Made by a program: the position numbers and the translations under genes
NCBI RefSeq assembly: GCF_001550095.1
Contig: NZ_LRUC01000036.1
Location: forward strand, 62,001-126,000
Source of the DNA: Celeribacter ethanolicus
GTDB taxonomy: Bacteria > Pseudomonadota > Alphaproteobacteria > Rhodobacterales > Rhodobacteraceae
Direction: 5' to 3'
DNA: 64,000 nucleotides
The notes under the pieces: model-generated
Told to the model about the DNA's origin: nothing
The model's database searches: none
The model's input: only the letters and a program-made list of their open reading frames with translations
Part shown: in pieces, positions 8,851 through 16,253 of the stretch
Layout of the letters: the number at the start of each line of letters is the position of its first letter
Numbering within the stretch: the first letter of the stretch is position 1

Positions 8851-9498
8851 TCAGACTTGGATAAAGGATTTGGTCTCGGGATCGTATTGGAGAAGATCGC
8901 CGTCGCCAATGTCCGTCCAGAGGCCGTGCAGGGTCAGTTTGCCTGTTTCGACGGCCTCGCGGACGAAGGGGAAGCTCATCAGGTTCTCGAGCGAGATCAG
9001 GATGGATTCCTTTTCCAGAGCATCCTTGCGTTGCTCTTCCGGCACGTCGAGGACACGTTCGTAACCCGGGCGGAGGATGTCCATCCAGCGACCGACAAAC
9101 GAGGACTTTTCTTCAAGTTCCGGCGCATGGCCCGAGCACATGTCATAGCACCCCTGAACGCCGCCGCAGTTGGAATGCCCGAGGATCACGATATGGGCCA
9201 CTTTCAGCGCGGTGACGGCGTATTCCACCGCCGCCGATGTGCCGTGGTGGTCGCCGTCGTTGGTGAAGGGCGGCACGAGGTTCGCGATGTTGCGGTGAAT
9301 GAAGAATTCGCCCTGATCCGCCCCGAAGATGGAGGTCACATGCACACGGGAATCGCAACACGCGATGATGAAGGCGCGGGGGCGCTGTCCCTCTTCCGCG
9401 AGCTTCTTGTACCAGGTGCGATTGTCGTTGAAGGTCGTGGCCTTCCAGCCGTGATAGCGTTGGACCATGTAGTTCGGGAGGGGGCGTGCGTATTTCAT
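8851..9498 (-). CDS. Beta-class carbonic anhydrase
   Basis: 215 residues, cytoplasmic. The zinc site is visible: CCDSR at 47-51 (Cys47, Asp49, Arg51) and HSNCGG at 108-113 (His108, Cys111). It interconverts CO2 and bicarbonate, supplying bicarbonate for carboxylases such as the acetyl-CoA carboxylase encoded further on. ATG at 9498 follows AAAGGAACG. It is monocistronic and divergent from the gene at 9669; the 170-bp gap holds an imperfect inverted repeat (GAAACTGCTTTGCA at 9577, TTGCAAAGTTTC at 9615) that could be a shared regulatory site. Confidence 0.95.
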   Translation of the reverse strand: MKYARPLPNYMVQRYHGWKATTFNDNRTWYKKLAEEGQRPRAFIIACCDSRVHVTSIFGADQGEFFIHRNIANLVPPFTNDGDHHGTSAAVEYAVTALKVAHIVILGHSNCGGVQGCYDMCSGHAPELEEKSSFVGRWMDILRPGYERVLDVPEEQRKDALEKESILISLENLMSFPFVREAVETGKLTLHGLWTDIGDGDLLQYDPETKSFIQV

Positions 9499-9668
9499 CG
9501 GGTGAAACGTTCCTTTTCAGACGTCTGCTGCCAAATTGCCGCGAATGTAATGAGAGTTTTCGGGGAATTCGAGTGAGAAACTGCTTTGCATTAAACCTTT
9601 TCTTGAGGGTCTTGTTGCAAAGTTTCTGCATAGCGCGTGGGGGCGCATGAGATTTGTGGGGTAGAGAC

Positions 9669-10046
9669 ATGGTGGTGTCAAAGTTGCGGCCGGACGGGAC
9701 GGTCGAGGTGGATCGTGATCGTTTGGATCAATTGTACAGTCAGTTGGGAACCTCCGGCGCGGACGGCGTTGTCTCGCGCGCGATGGAAGAGCTGGCGGTG
9801 CGACTGGCCAAGGTCGACAGCAGCTATCGCAAGGGCCAGTTCGCGGAGATGCAGCGGGCGGCGCGTTCGATGATCGCGATCTCGGAACAGATCGGCATGG
9901 TCACTTTCGCCCGGGTCGCGGGGGATGTGAAGGCACTGGCCTTGACCGATGACAGCACGGCGCTGGCCGCCTGTGTCGAGCGACTGATGCGGATCGGTGA
10001 GAATTCCCTTCTGGCGGTCTGGGATTTGCAGGGGGCCTCTCTCTGA
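9669..10046 (+). CDS. Conserved hypothetical protein, helical
   Basis: 125 residues from ATG 9669 (a GTG at 9654 is in frame but lacks a better site). Almost entirely predicted helical, with EELAVRLAKVDSSYRKGQF and a later ALAACVERLMRIGENSLLAVWDLQ segment. The overall look is of a four-helix bundle such as an Hpt-type or chemotaxis-associated protein, but no phosphoacceptor His is evident, so I do not assign one. No neighbour explains its role. Confidence 0.65.
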   Translation: MVVSKLRPDGTVEVDRDRLDQLYSQLGTSGADGVVSRAMEELAVRLAKVDSSYRKGQFAEMQRAARSMIAISEQIGMVTFARVAGDVKALALTDDSTALAACVERLMRIGENSLLAVWDLQGASL

Positions 10047-10121
10047 AGCGGGTCAGGGGCGAGACGGGTGCGGATGTCCCTTGCCGCACTCAAAGACGTC
10101 CCCGGACGCTTCGGCTTGCAG

Positions 10122-10179
10122 GTGGCATCGGATGAGCTAAGTTTGGCGTGATCGTCATGAAAGGCCCATCCGATGCCAC
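10122..10179 (+). promoter_or_regulatory. Long inverted repeat spanning the start of the M17 aminopeptidase
   Basis: GTGGCATCGGATG (10122-10134) is the exact reverse complement of CATCCGATGCCAC (10167-10179), with a 32-base spacer. The start codon at 10173-10175 is inside the right arm and the likely ribosome site AAAGG (10160-10164) is in the loop. In mRNA this could hide the start; as DNA it could be an operator. Confidence 0.6.
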
Positions 10180-11555
10180 TTTCCTTTGCCAAACCCGGCA
10201 CATCCTCCCTACCGATTTATCTGATTGCGCCCGAAGAGCTTGAGGCGACGCTGGTGCGTCTCGACCCTGCTCAAGCGGAGTGGGCCCGGGCGCAGGGGTT
10301 CAATGCGAGCGCCGGGACCCTGTGCCTCCTGCCGGGGCCGGACGGGATTGCGGGTGCCCTGGCCGGTCTGGGCCGTTCGCAAGAGCGCGCGCGTCAGAGA
10401 TTCATCCTCGGGGCAGTGCGGGCGAAACTGCCGAAAGGGACGTATCGTTTGGAAACGGAGCTTGCGGACGACGCGCTCGACGAACAGCTTATCGGTTGGC
10501 TGTTCTCCGGATATGTCTTTGATGTTTATGCACAAAAAAACGCACCGGAGGCGGAGCTTCTGGCCCCCGAAGGTGTCGATGCCGCGCGGCTTGAAACGAT
10601 TGCCCTGGGTGAGGCGCTGACCCGCGATCTGATCAATACGCCCGCCAACGACATGGGGCCTGCGGAGCTTGAATTTGCCGCGCGTGCTTTGGCAAAAGAG
10701 CATGGCGCAGAGATTGCCGTGACCACGGGTTCGGAGTTGCTGGACGGGAATTTCCCGATGATTCACGCCGTCGGGCGTGCCTCTCCGCGCGATCCGCGTC
10801 TGATCGACATGCGCTGGGGGAAAAGCGGCCCGAAGCTGACGCTTGTGGGCAAAGGTGTGTGTTTCGACACCGGGGGGCTCAATCTCAAACCGGGTGCGTC
10901 CATGGGGTTGATGAAAAAGGACATGGGCGGTGCGGCCACGGTGCTTGGCCTCGCGAAGATGATCATGGCGCTCGACCTGCCGCTACAATTGCGGGTGCTG
11001 ATCCCTGCGGTGGAGAATGCGGTGGACGGCTCCGCCTTCCGTCCGCAGGACATCCTGACTTCGCGCAAGGGGCTGACGGTCGAGATCAACAACACCGATG
11101 CGGAGGGGCGTCTGGTTCTGGCCGATGCTCTGGCACTGGCCGATGAAACGCCGCCCGATCTGATGATCTCCATGGCGACGCTTACCGGCGCTGCGCGCGT
11201 GGCACTCGGTCCCGACGTACCGCCGTTCTTTGCCACCGATATGCGGGATGCCGCGACCCTGTCGCAGGCCTCCGCAAAGGTCGCTGATCCGCTCTGGCAA
11301 TTGCCCTATTGGGAGCCCTATGAGACGATGATCGAGCCGGGGATCGCCGATCTCGACAATGCGCCTTCGGGTGGCATGGCTGGGGCGATCACCGCCGCAT
11401 TGTTCCTGCGCCGGTTCGTGACCGAGACGCCGCGCTACATGCATTTCGACATTTATGGCTGGTGCCCATCGCCGCTTCCGGCCCGTCCGAAAGGCGGGGT
11501 GGGGCAGGGCGCGCGGGCGATTCTCGCCGCACTTCCGGAGCTTCTGAAGCTATGA
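10173..11555 (+). CDS. Leucyl aminopeptidase family protein (peptidase M17)
   Basis: 460 residues, a two-metal cytosolic aminopeptidase. The C-terminal catalytic domain shows KGVCFDTGG (Lys227, Asp232), Asp250 in MKKDMGG, and NTDAEGRL (Asp309, Glu311, Arg313), the complete M17 metal and catalytic set. It trims N-terminal residues from peptides. Start ATG 10173 has AAAGG 8 bp upstream but lies in a 13-bp inverted repeat. The stop overlaps the next gene's ATG (ATGA, 11552-11555), so it is coupled to an NlpC/P60 hydrolase; together they could recycle murein peptides, an inference from pairing. Confidence 0.95.
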   Translation: MPLSFAKPGTSSLPIYLIAPEELEATLVRLDPAQAEWARAQGFNASAGTLCLLPGPDGIAGALAGLGRSQERARQRFILGAVRAKLPKGTYRLETELADDALDEQLIGWLFSGYVFDVYAQKNAPEAELLAPEGVDAARLETIALGEALTRDLINTPANDMGPAELEFAARALAKEHGAEIAVTTGSELLDGNFPMIHAVGRASPRDPRLIDMRWGKSGPKLTLVGKGVCFDTGGLNLKPGASMGLMKKDMGGAATVLGLAKMIMALDLPLQLRVLIPAVENAVDGSAFRPQDILTSRKGLTVEINNTDAEGRLVLADALALADETPPDLMISMATLTGAARVALGPDVPPFFATDMRDAATLSQASAKVADPLWQLPYWEPYETMIEPGIADLDNAPSGGMAGAITAALFLRRFVTETPRYMHFDIYGWCPSPLPARPKGGVGQGARAILAALPELLKL

Positions 11556-12364
11556 GCGATCGTCGTCTGACCCCCGTCAATGCGCGCGTTGCTCTCTCCG
11601 GCCATGCCTTGAACGGGCAGGCCGAAGTCACCCCGATGCGTTACACCATTTCCTTGCCTGTGGCCGATCTGCGTGCGTCTCCCGGGGGGGCGCGAGACCG
11701 GCAACTCCTCTGGGGCGAGGGGTTCGATGTTTTGGAACTGCGTGATGGCTGGGCCTTTGGCATTGCCGCACGCGATGGCTATGTCGGTTATGTCGAGGAA
11801 GCCGATCTGGAACGGGAACGGACCCCGACGCACACGATTTCCGCTCGTGCCACGCATCTTTATCCGCGTGACGATTTCAAGACCGAGGCGGTGACCAGCC
11901 TGGCTTTCGGCTCGCGGATCAAGGTGGTCGACGAGCGGCGTAAATTTGTGGAGATCGAGGGCGGGCTGTTTGTGCCGAAAGCGCATGTACGCCCTATCGG
12001 GCGACCGTTTTCCGATCCCGTGACCATTGCGCAGATCTTTTTCGGCACGCCCTATCTCTGGGGCGGCAACTCCGCCTTTGGCATTGATTGTTCCGGCACG
12101 GTGCAGGCCGGTTTGCTGGCCTGTGGGGTCATGTGCCCCGGCGACAGCGACATGCAGATGAGCCTCGGCTCAGAGGCGACAGGCGGGTATCGGCGCGGCG
12201 ATCTTTTGTTTTGGAAAGGCCATGTCGCGATGTGCGTCGACGCGGAGGTTTTGATCCACGCGAATGCGCATCATATGGCAGTGGCTTACGAGCCGATCGA
12301 ACGCGCCATTACGCGGATCGAGGCGCAGGGCGACGGGCCGGTGGCGGCGCATCGCCGGGTGTGA
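11552..12364 (+). CDS. NlpC/P60 family cysteine peptidase with SH3-like N-domains
   Basis: 270 residues. Two bacterial SH3-like segments fill about 28-150, followed by an NlpC/P60 domain with nucleophile Cys180 in GIDCSG, His224 in GHVAM and a third polar residue near His236. The family cuts gamma-D-Glu-diamino acid links in murein stem peptides. No signal peptide is seen, so it may act on imported muropeptides in the cytoplasm, matching the coupled aminopeptidase upstream. Start ATG 11552 is set by the ATGA overlap. Confidence 0.9.
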   Translation: MSDRRLTPVNARVALSGHALNGQAEVTPMRYTISLPVADLRASPGGARDRQLLWGEGFDVLELRDGWAFGIAARDGYVGYVEEADLERERTPTHTISARATHLYPRDDFKTEAVTSLAFGSRIKVVDERRKFVEIEGGLFVPKAHVRPIGRPFSDPVTIAQIFFGTPYLWGGNSAFGIDCSGTVQAGLLACGVMCPGDSDMQMSLGSEATGGYRRGDLLFWKGHVAMCVDAEVLIHANAHHMAVAYEPIERAITRIEAQGDGPVAAHRRV

Positions 12365-12718
12365 TTACTCAACCGGACGGATCAGTTTGCGATCGAAGAC
12401 TCGCAGAACGGTGCGCAGATCGGCACCGCGTTTGAGGATTTGGCCATCCATGCCGATCACGGCATACATGCCCTGTCGACCGCGCAGTTTCGGGCGTTTT
12501 TCGATGCGATAGATCGGATGCTCGGCGGTGCGGCGAAACACCGAGAAGACCGCGACATCCTTGAGAAAGGACATGCCGTAATCGCGCCATTCGCCCGCCG
12601 CGACCATGCGCCCGTAAAGTCCGAGAATGGCCCCAAGCTCATGGCGGTCGAAAGCGACCTTGTCCGGTGGGCTGGGTGGCTGAGGGCCCGGGAAGGGCGT
12701 CGGCGTTTGTACATTCAT
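12365..12718 (-). CDS. DUF2794 domain protein
   Basis: 117 residues from ATG 12718, chosen because DUF2794 homology begins after MNVQTPTPFPGP and the longer frame upstream has no coding character. The core FDRHELGAILGLYGRMVAAG and IYRIEKRP are typical of this alphaproteobacterial family, whose function is unknown. Soluble, proline-rich N-terminus. It converges with the NlpC/P60 gene with no spacer: its stop abuts 12364. Confidence 0.85.
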   Translation of the reverse strand: MNVQTPTPFPGPQPPSPPDKVAFDRHELGAILGLYGRMVAAGEWRDYGMSFLKDVAVFSVFRRTAEHPIYRIEKRPKLRGRQGMYAVIGMDGQILKRGADLRTVLRVFDRKLIRPVE

Positions 12719-12863
12719 GGGTCGAGAGTGGGCGCATTTCCGGCGCAAATCAAGCAAACTCGTGAGTGCCCTGTGGATTGCCGCATTTCGGGCGTGAAAT
12801 CGCCCGGAATATTCCTTGCTCGACCCCTCATTTGGCCTGCTTCTGAGGTCACAAATGGGGACA

Positions 12864-12980
12864 GAGCGAGAACGCTTTACCCCGGTGTCGCGGTTCAACA
12901 GCCCCCACCCAGTTCGCGGCACCGGGGATCTTGCTCACCCAACTTTCTCGGCCGAGGCAGTTGATCTGTCTCGGCTTTTC
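12864..12980 (+). ncRNA. Candidate structured small RNA
   Basis: In a 278-bp gap between two minus-strand genes the plus strand holds GAGCGAGA (12864-12871) pairing with TCTTGCTC (12929-12936), enclosing CCCCGGTGTCGCG (12880-12892) pairing with CGCGGCACCGGGG (12915-12927, one G-U). A separate terminator hairpin follows at 12952-12974. No SRP or 6S signature is recognised, and the promoter is unclear (TTGCTC at 12816 is the best -35-like match). The ends are estimates. Confidence 0.4.
12952..12980 (+). terminator. Intrinsic terminator, plus strand
   Basis: CCGAGGCAG (12952-12960), loop TTGAT, CTGTCTCGG (12966-12974), then CTTTTCC. No annotated plus-strand gene ends nearby, so it supports the candidate RNA just upstream. 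Confidence 0.65.
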
Positions 12981-12996
12981 CTTTGTGGGGCGGGGA

Positions 12997-13284
12997 TCAG
13001 CCACACCAGACACGGCTGATGCGACCCGTGTCATCTACCTCGATATTGGTCCGCTCGGGACGGTGATCCATGGTCACCGTCATGCCGGGCAGGATGATGC
13101 GCAGAGGTTCAGGGACCGTAAGAGCGTCAAGCGCGGATTGCGGTTCGCCGATCAGTGGGGTGATCAAAGCTGCGGCGCAGGTTTCCTCTGCGGGGGGCGT
13201 ATTTTCGGTCACGTTCGGAGCGTTCTCCTTGCAGGCGCTCAAGGAAAGCAGGGACAGCGTGAGGAGGCTGGAAAGGCGGGTCAT
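12997..13284 (-). CDS. Peptidase inhibitor I78 family lipoprotein
   Basis: 95 residues with a lipoprotein signal (lipobox LSAC, Cys18). The C-terminal half carries the I78 pattern: GEPQSAL, RIILPGMTVTMDHRPERTN and a terminal RVWCG. I78 members inhibit serine proteases; a periplasm-facing, membrane-anchored location is expected. Its ATG overlaps the stop of the TetR gene upstream (13281-13284), so the two are one transcription unit and the regulator may control it. Confidence 0.9.
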   Translation of the reverse strand: MTRLSSLLTLSLLSLSACKENAPNVTENTPPAEETCAAALITPLIGEPQSALDALTVPEPLRIILPGMTVTMDHRPERTNIEVDDTGRISRVWCG

Positions 13285-13904
13285 TGCGTGGCTCCGTAGC
13301 GGGCAAGGAACATGGCGACGGCACTGTCGACGATGTCCTGTTTCTGGGTGTCGTCAATTTCGAACGACATCTGGAACGTGCGCATCGGTACGAGGCGGAC
13401 CTTGCACAGTTCGGCGAACTGTTCCGCCGCCAGTTCGATGTCGTCAATCTGCAATTCGCCGCGCGCGGTGGCGCTGGCGAGATATTGCGACAGGCGTTTT
13501 TTCACGAGACCCGGCCCGCTGTCGTAAAACCGCTGGCCGACCTCGGGAAACCGAAGGCTTTCGGCCACAGCGATACGATAGACGGCTGTGCCGAAATCGG
13601 AGAGCAGGAAATCGAGAATCTTGCGCCCGGCGGAGGGTAGCAAAGTATGTGGTGGCTGGTTTTCGTCCATGCGTTCGGTGAAGGCGTCGGCCTGACGCGC
13701 GGCTTCGAGAGCGGCCACCTCGAGAAACAGCACACGTTTGTCGGGCACATAACTGTAGAGCGTGGCTTTCGAGACTTTGGCTTCGCGGGCGATGTCATCG
13801 ACCGAGGCGCCTTCGAACCCGTCCCTGAGAAACACGGTTCGCGCACCTTCGATCACCTGGGCGTATTTGCGGCCCTTCTTGATGATGGCCTCTGTCTGGT
13901 CCAT
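13281..13904 (-). CDS. TetR/AcrR family transcriptional regulator
   Basis: 207 residues. The N-terminal 60 residues are a TetR helix-turn-helix (GASVDDIAREAKVSKATLYSY); the rest is a helical ligand/dimer domain of the TetR_C type. ATG 13904 follows GGGGAGAAA. It is coupled to the I78 lipoprotein by a 4-bp overlap. Ligand unknown; autoregulation is likely for the family, but no clear operator was recognised. An orphan terminator lies 57 bp before its start codon. Confidence 0.92.
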   Translation of the reverse strand: MDQTEAIIKKGRKYAQVIEGARTVFLRDGFEGASVDDIAREAKVSKATLYSYVPDKRVLFLEVAALEAARQADAFTERMDENQPPHTLLPSAGRKILDFLLSDFGTAVYRIAVAESLRFPEVGQRFYDSGPGLVKKRLSQYLASATARGELQIDDIELAAEQFAELCKVRLVPMRTFQMSFEIDDTQKQDIVDSAVAMFLARYGATQ

Positions 13905-13960
13905 GGTTTTCTCCCCGATGGGCCGAGCTTAATGTGTTCGCAGTGACGCGCCAATGCCAG

Positions 13961-13985
13961 AAAAAAGGCAGGCCGTCGGCCTGCC
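13961..13985 (-). terminator. Orphan intrinsic terminator, minus strand
   Basis: On the minus strand GGCAGGCC, loop GAC, GGCCTGCC is followed by TTTTTT (plus-strand arms 13967-13974 and 13978-13985, A-run 13961-13966). It points toward tetR, 57 bp before that gene's start. Confidence 0.75.
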
Positions 13986-14100
13986 CCAGTGCTCGACAGG
14001 GATGTCGATCGGCCGCACACGACACGCGGCTCGGGCCAATCTAAACCGAATGGTTCACTTCGGCAAGGCGTAAGCGCAATGACAGAGATGCTGCATCGCA
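13961..14100 (-). ncRNA. Candidate small RNA ending at an orphan terminator
   Basis: Reading the minus strand, hairpins occur in series: CCGAA/TTCGG (14063-14046), GCCGC/GCGGC (14030-14012), TCGACA/TGTCGA with a 4-base loop (14008-13993), then an intrinsic terminator with six T (13985-13961). No minus-strand gene lies upstream to use that terminator; the next gene to the right, mbfA, is plus strand. The 5' end is a guess, with CATTATAT at 14107-14100 as possible -10. An alternative is an attenuator in a long tetR leader. Confidence 0.45.
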
Positions 14101-14106
14101 TATAAT
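14079..14106 (+). promoter_or_regulatory. mbfA promoter
   Basis: ATGACA (14079-14084), 16-bp spacer, perfect TATAAT (14101-14106). Spacing and position fit a sigma-70 promoter starting near 14113, so the Irr box lies just downstream of the start site, a repressor position. Confidence 0.6.
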
Positions 14107-14134
14107 GGGTTGCAGAAAGCGAAGCGGTCGCTAT

Positions 14135-14151
14135 TTTAGAACCGTTCTAAA
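14135..14151. promoter_or_regulatory. Irr box (iron control element, ICE) of mbfA
   Basis: TTTAGAA-CCG-TTCTAAA is a perfect palindrome and matches the ICE consensus TTTAGAA-N3-TTCTAAA known for Irr in alphaproteobacteria. It lies 12 bp before the mbfA start codon. Irr is known to repress mbfA when iron is low in Bradyrhizobium and Agrobacterium. Confidence 0.85.
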
Positions 14152-14163
14152 TTGAGGTCCAAC

Positions 14164-15141
14164 ATGCTCCCGGTACTCGCCAATCGCAGACGTTTTTCTG
14201 ATCTGTCGGAACAGGAAATCATCGCGCTCGCCATTTCGTCCGAGGAAGACGATGCTCGAATCTATCGCCAGTATGCCGAAAAGCTGCGCAAGGATTTTCC
14301 CGACAGCGCAAAAATTTTCGACGGCATGGCCGTTGAGGAGGACGGACATCGCGAGGCGTTGATTTCCCTGCACAAACGCCGCTTTGGCGATGTCATCCCC
14401 TTGATCCGGCGCGAACATGTGTCGGGCTATTATGCCCGCAATCCGGTGTGGCTGATCGAGAATCTGGGCCTCGAACGCATGCGCGACGAGGCGCAGGCCA
14501 TGGAGCAGAGTGCCGAAGCCTTTTACCGCAAGGCCGCCGAGCGCACGCAGGATGCCGACACGCGTGCGCTTCTGGGGCGCCTCGCGGCGGCGGAAGCCGG
14601 GCACGAGCGGCGGGCCGAGGAGTTGGAGAACCAGTTTCTCGACGACGACACCCGCTCGGAGGAAGACAAGCACGCGCATCGCCAGTTCGTTTTGACCTGG
14701 GTTCAGCCGGGTCTGGCCGGGTTGATGGATGGTTCGGTCTCGACGCTCGCGCCGATCTTCGCCACCGCTTTTGCCACGCAAAACACCCATACCACCTTCC
14801 TCGTCGGTCTCGCGGCCTCCGTCGGGGCCGGGATTTCCATGGGCTTCACCGAAGCGGCGCATGATGATGGTGTCATTTCCGGTCGTGGTTCGCCGATCAA
14901 GCGCGGATTGGCCTCGGGGATCATGACTGCCGTGGGCGGGCTGGGCCATGCGCTGCCCTATCTGATCCCGGATTTCTGGACGGCGACCTTCATCGCCTTT
15001 GCCGTGGTCTTTATCGAGCTCTGGGCGATTGCCTGGATTCAGAACCGTTTCATGGAAACGCCGTTCCTGAGAGCCGTTTTCCAGGTTGTGCTGGGTGGCG
15101 CATTGGTGTTCGCTGCGGGGGCGCTCATCGGCGGCGGCTGA
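14164..15141 (+). CDS. mbfA: Membrane-bound ferritin MbfA (Er/VIT1 family iron exporter)
   Basis: 325 residues. The N-terminal 160 form a ferritin-like diiron domain (EEDDARIYRQYAEK, EEDGHR, EAGHERR supply Glu/His ligands), followed by a VIT1/CCC1-type membrane domain with about five segments (from QPGLAGLMDGSVS onward). Known members export iron and protect against iron and peroxide stress. ATG 14164 is preferred to TTG 14152 because it follows the Irr box and GAGGTCCAAC. Control by Irr is strongly indicated by the perfect ICE upstream. Confidence 0.95.
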   Translation: MLPVLANRRRFSDLSEQEIIALAISSEEDDARIYRQYAEKLRKDFPDSAKIFDGMAVEEDGHREALISLHKRRFGDVIPLIRREHVSGYYARNPVWLIENLGLERMRDEAQAMEQSAEAFYRKAAERTQDADTRALLGRLAAAEAGHERRAEELENQFLDDDTRSEEDKHAHRQFVLTWVQPGLAGLMDGSVSTLAPIFATAFATQNTHTTFLVGLAASVGAGISMGFTEAAHDDGVISGRGSPIKRGLASGIMTAVGGLGHALPYLIPDFWTATFIAFAVVFIELWAIAWIQNRFMETPFLRAVFQVVLGGALVFAAGALIGGG

Positions 15142-15174
15142 TCGAGTAGTTTTGCCAAGAAGAAGACGGATGTC

Positions 15175-15633
15175 GTGACGAAAATCTATGTCGATGCAGA
15201 TGCCTGCCCGGTGAAGGCCGAGGCGGAAAAAGTGGCAACGCGGCATCGTTTGCCCTGCCTTCTGGTCTGCAATGGGGGGCTGCGGCCTTCGCAGAACCCG
15301 TTCATGGAGCTTGTAATCGTCCCTGACGGGCCGGACGAGGCCGACAAATGGATCGCGGAGCGGGCCGGGCGGGGCGATGTGGTCGTGACGGGGGATATTC
15401 CCCTGGCCGCCAAGGCCGTGGAGGCCGGGGCGCGGGTTTTGAAACATGATGGCGAGGCATTTACCCCCGCCAATATCGGCAATGCGCTTGCGATGCGCGA
15501 TCTGATGTACGATCTGCGTGCCGCCGATCCGTTTCGGCAAGGCGGCGGCAAGGCCTTTACAAAAGCCGACCGGTCGCGCTTTCTGGACGCCTTGGAGCGG
15601 GCGATTCAAGCCGCGAAACGGGAGAACGCATGA
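15175..15633 (+). CDS. YaiI/YqxD family protein (DUF188, UPF0178)
   Basis: 152 residues, the normal size, starting with GTG at 15175 since the family begins directly at [13 protein letters not shown]. The DADACPVK motif and the VVTGDIPLA segment place it in DUF188, a PIN-like fold whose cellular substrate is not established. It begins 33 bp after mbfA and overlaps the next HAD gene by 4 bp (ATGA), so the three may be cotranscribed. Confidence 0.9.
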   Translation: MTKIYVDADACPVKAEAEKVATRHRLPCLLVCNGGLRPSQNPFMELVIVPDGPDEADKWIAERAGRGDVVVTGDIPLAAKAVEAGARVLKHDGEAFTPANIGNALAMRDLMYDLRAADPFRQGGGKAFTKADRSRFLDALERAIQAAKRENA

Positions 15634-16253
15634 CTGTAGACGCGGTGATTTTCGACATCGGCAACGTGTTGATCGAATGGCAGCCAGAACGGCATTACGA
15701 TGCGACGGTCGGGGTCGAGCGGCGCAAGACCATGTTCGAGACGGTCGATCTGCACGCGATGAACGATCTGGTCGATCAGGGCTATGATTTTCGCGCGACG
15801 ATCGAGGTCGCCGCAGCACAACATCCTGAATTCAAGAGTGAAATCATGATGTGGTATTATGACTGGATCAGGATGGCCCAGCCCGCGATTCCGCATTCCG
15901 TGAAATTGCTGCGGGCGCTGCGCAAGAAAGGCGTGCCGGTCTTTGCGCTGACCAATTTCGGCATCGAGAGTTTCGAATTTGCCGAAACGCAATACCCGTT
16001 CCTGACCGAGTTCGACCGGCGCTATGTCTCCGGGCGGATGGGCTGTGTCAAACCGCATTCCATCATCTATGAGATGGTCGAGGCGGATTGCAAAATTCCG
16101 CCGCAGAACCTGTTGTTCACCGACGACCGGCAGGACAATATCGACACGGCGCAGGCACGCGGCTGGCAGACGCATCTGTTCGACGGGCCTCTGGGGTGGG
16201 CCGGGCGCCTTGTCGAGGAGGGGCTTTTGACCCCGCGTGAGGCCTCAGCTTAG
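15630..16253 (+). CDS. HAD-superfamily phosphatase (YihX-like)
   Basis: 207 residues, cytoplasmic. HAD motif I appears as FDIGNVL, motif II as ALTNFG, and the Lys/acidic motifs as GCVKPH and FTDDRQDN. The DxG form of motif I with GNV is that of the YihX/epoxide-hydrolase-N branch, often sugar-phosphate phosphatases; substrate is unknown. Start is fixed by the ATGA overlap with DUF188. The 3' end overlaps the convergent MFS gene by 9 bp. Confidence 0.88.
   Translation: MTVDAVIFDIGNVLIEWQPERHYDATVGVERRKTMFETVDLHAMNDLVDQGYDFRATIEVAAAQHPEFKSEIMMWYYDWIRMAQPAIPHSVKLLRALRKKGVPVFALTNFGIESFEFAETQYPFLTEFDRRYVSGRMGCVKPHSIIYEMVEADCKIPPQNLLFTDDRQDNIDTAQARGWQTHLFDGPLGWAGRLVEEGLLTPREASA

Noticed and set aside
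12850-12980. SRP RNA (ffs) or 6S RNA
   Set aside because: The conserved SRP loop with GGAAGGAAGC is missing and the large symmetric bubble of 6S is not evident; kept only as an unassigned structured RNA.
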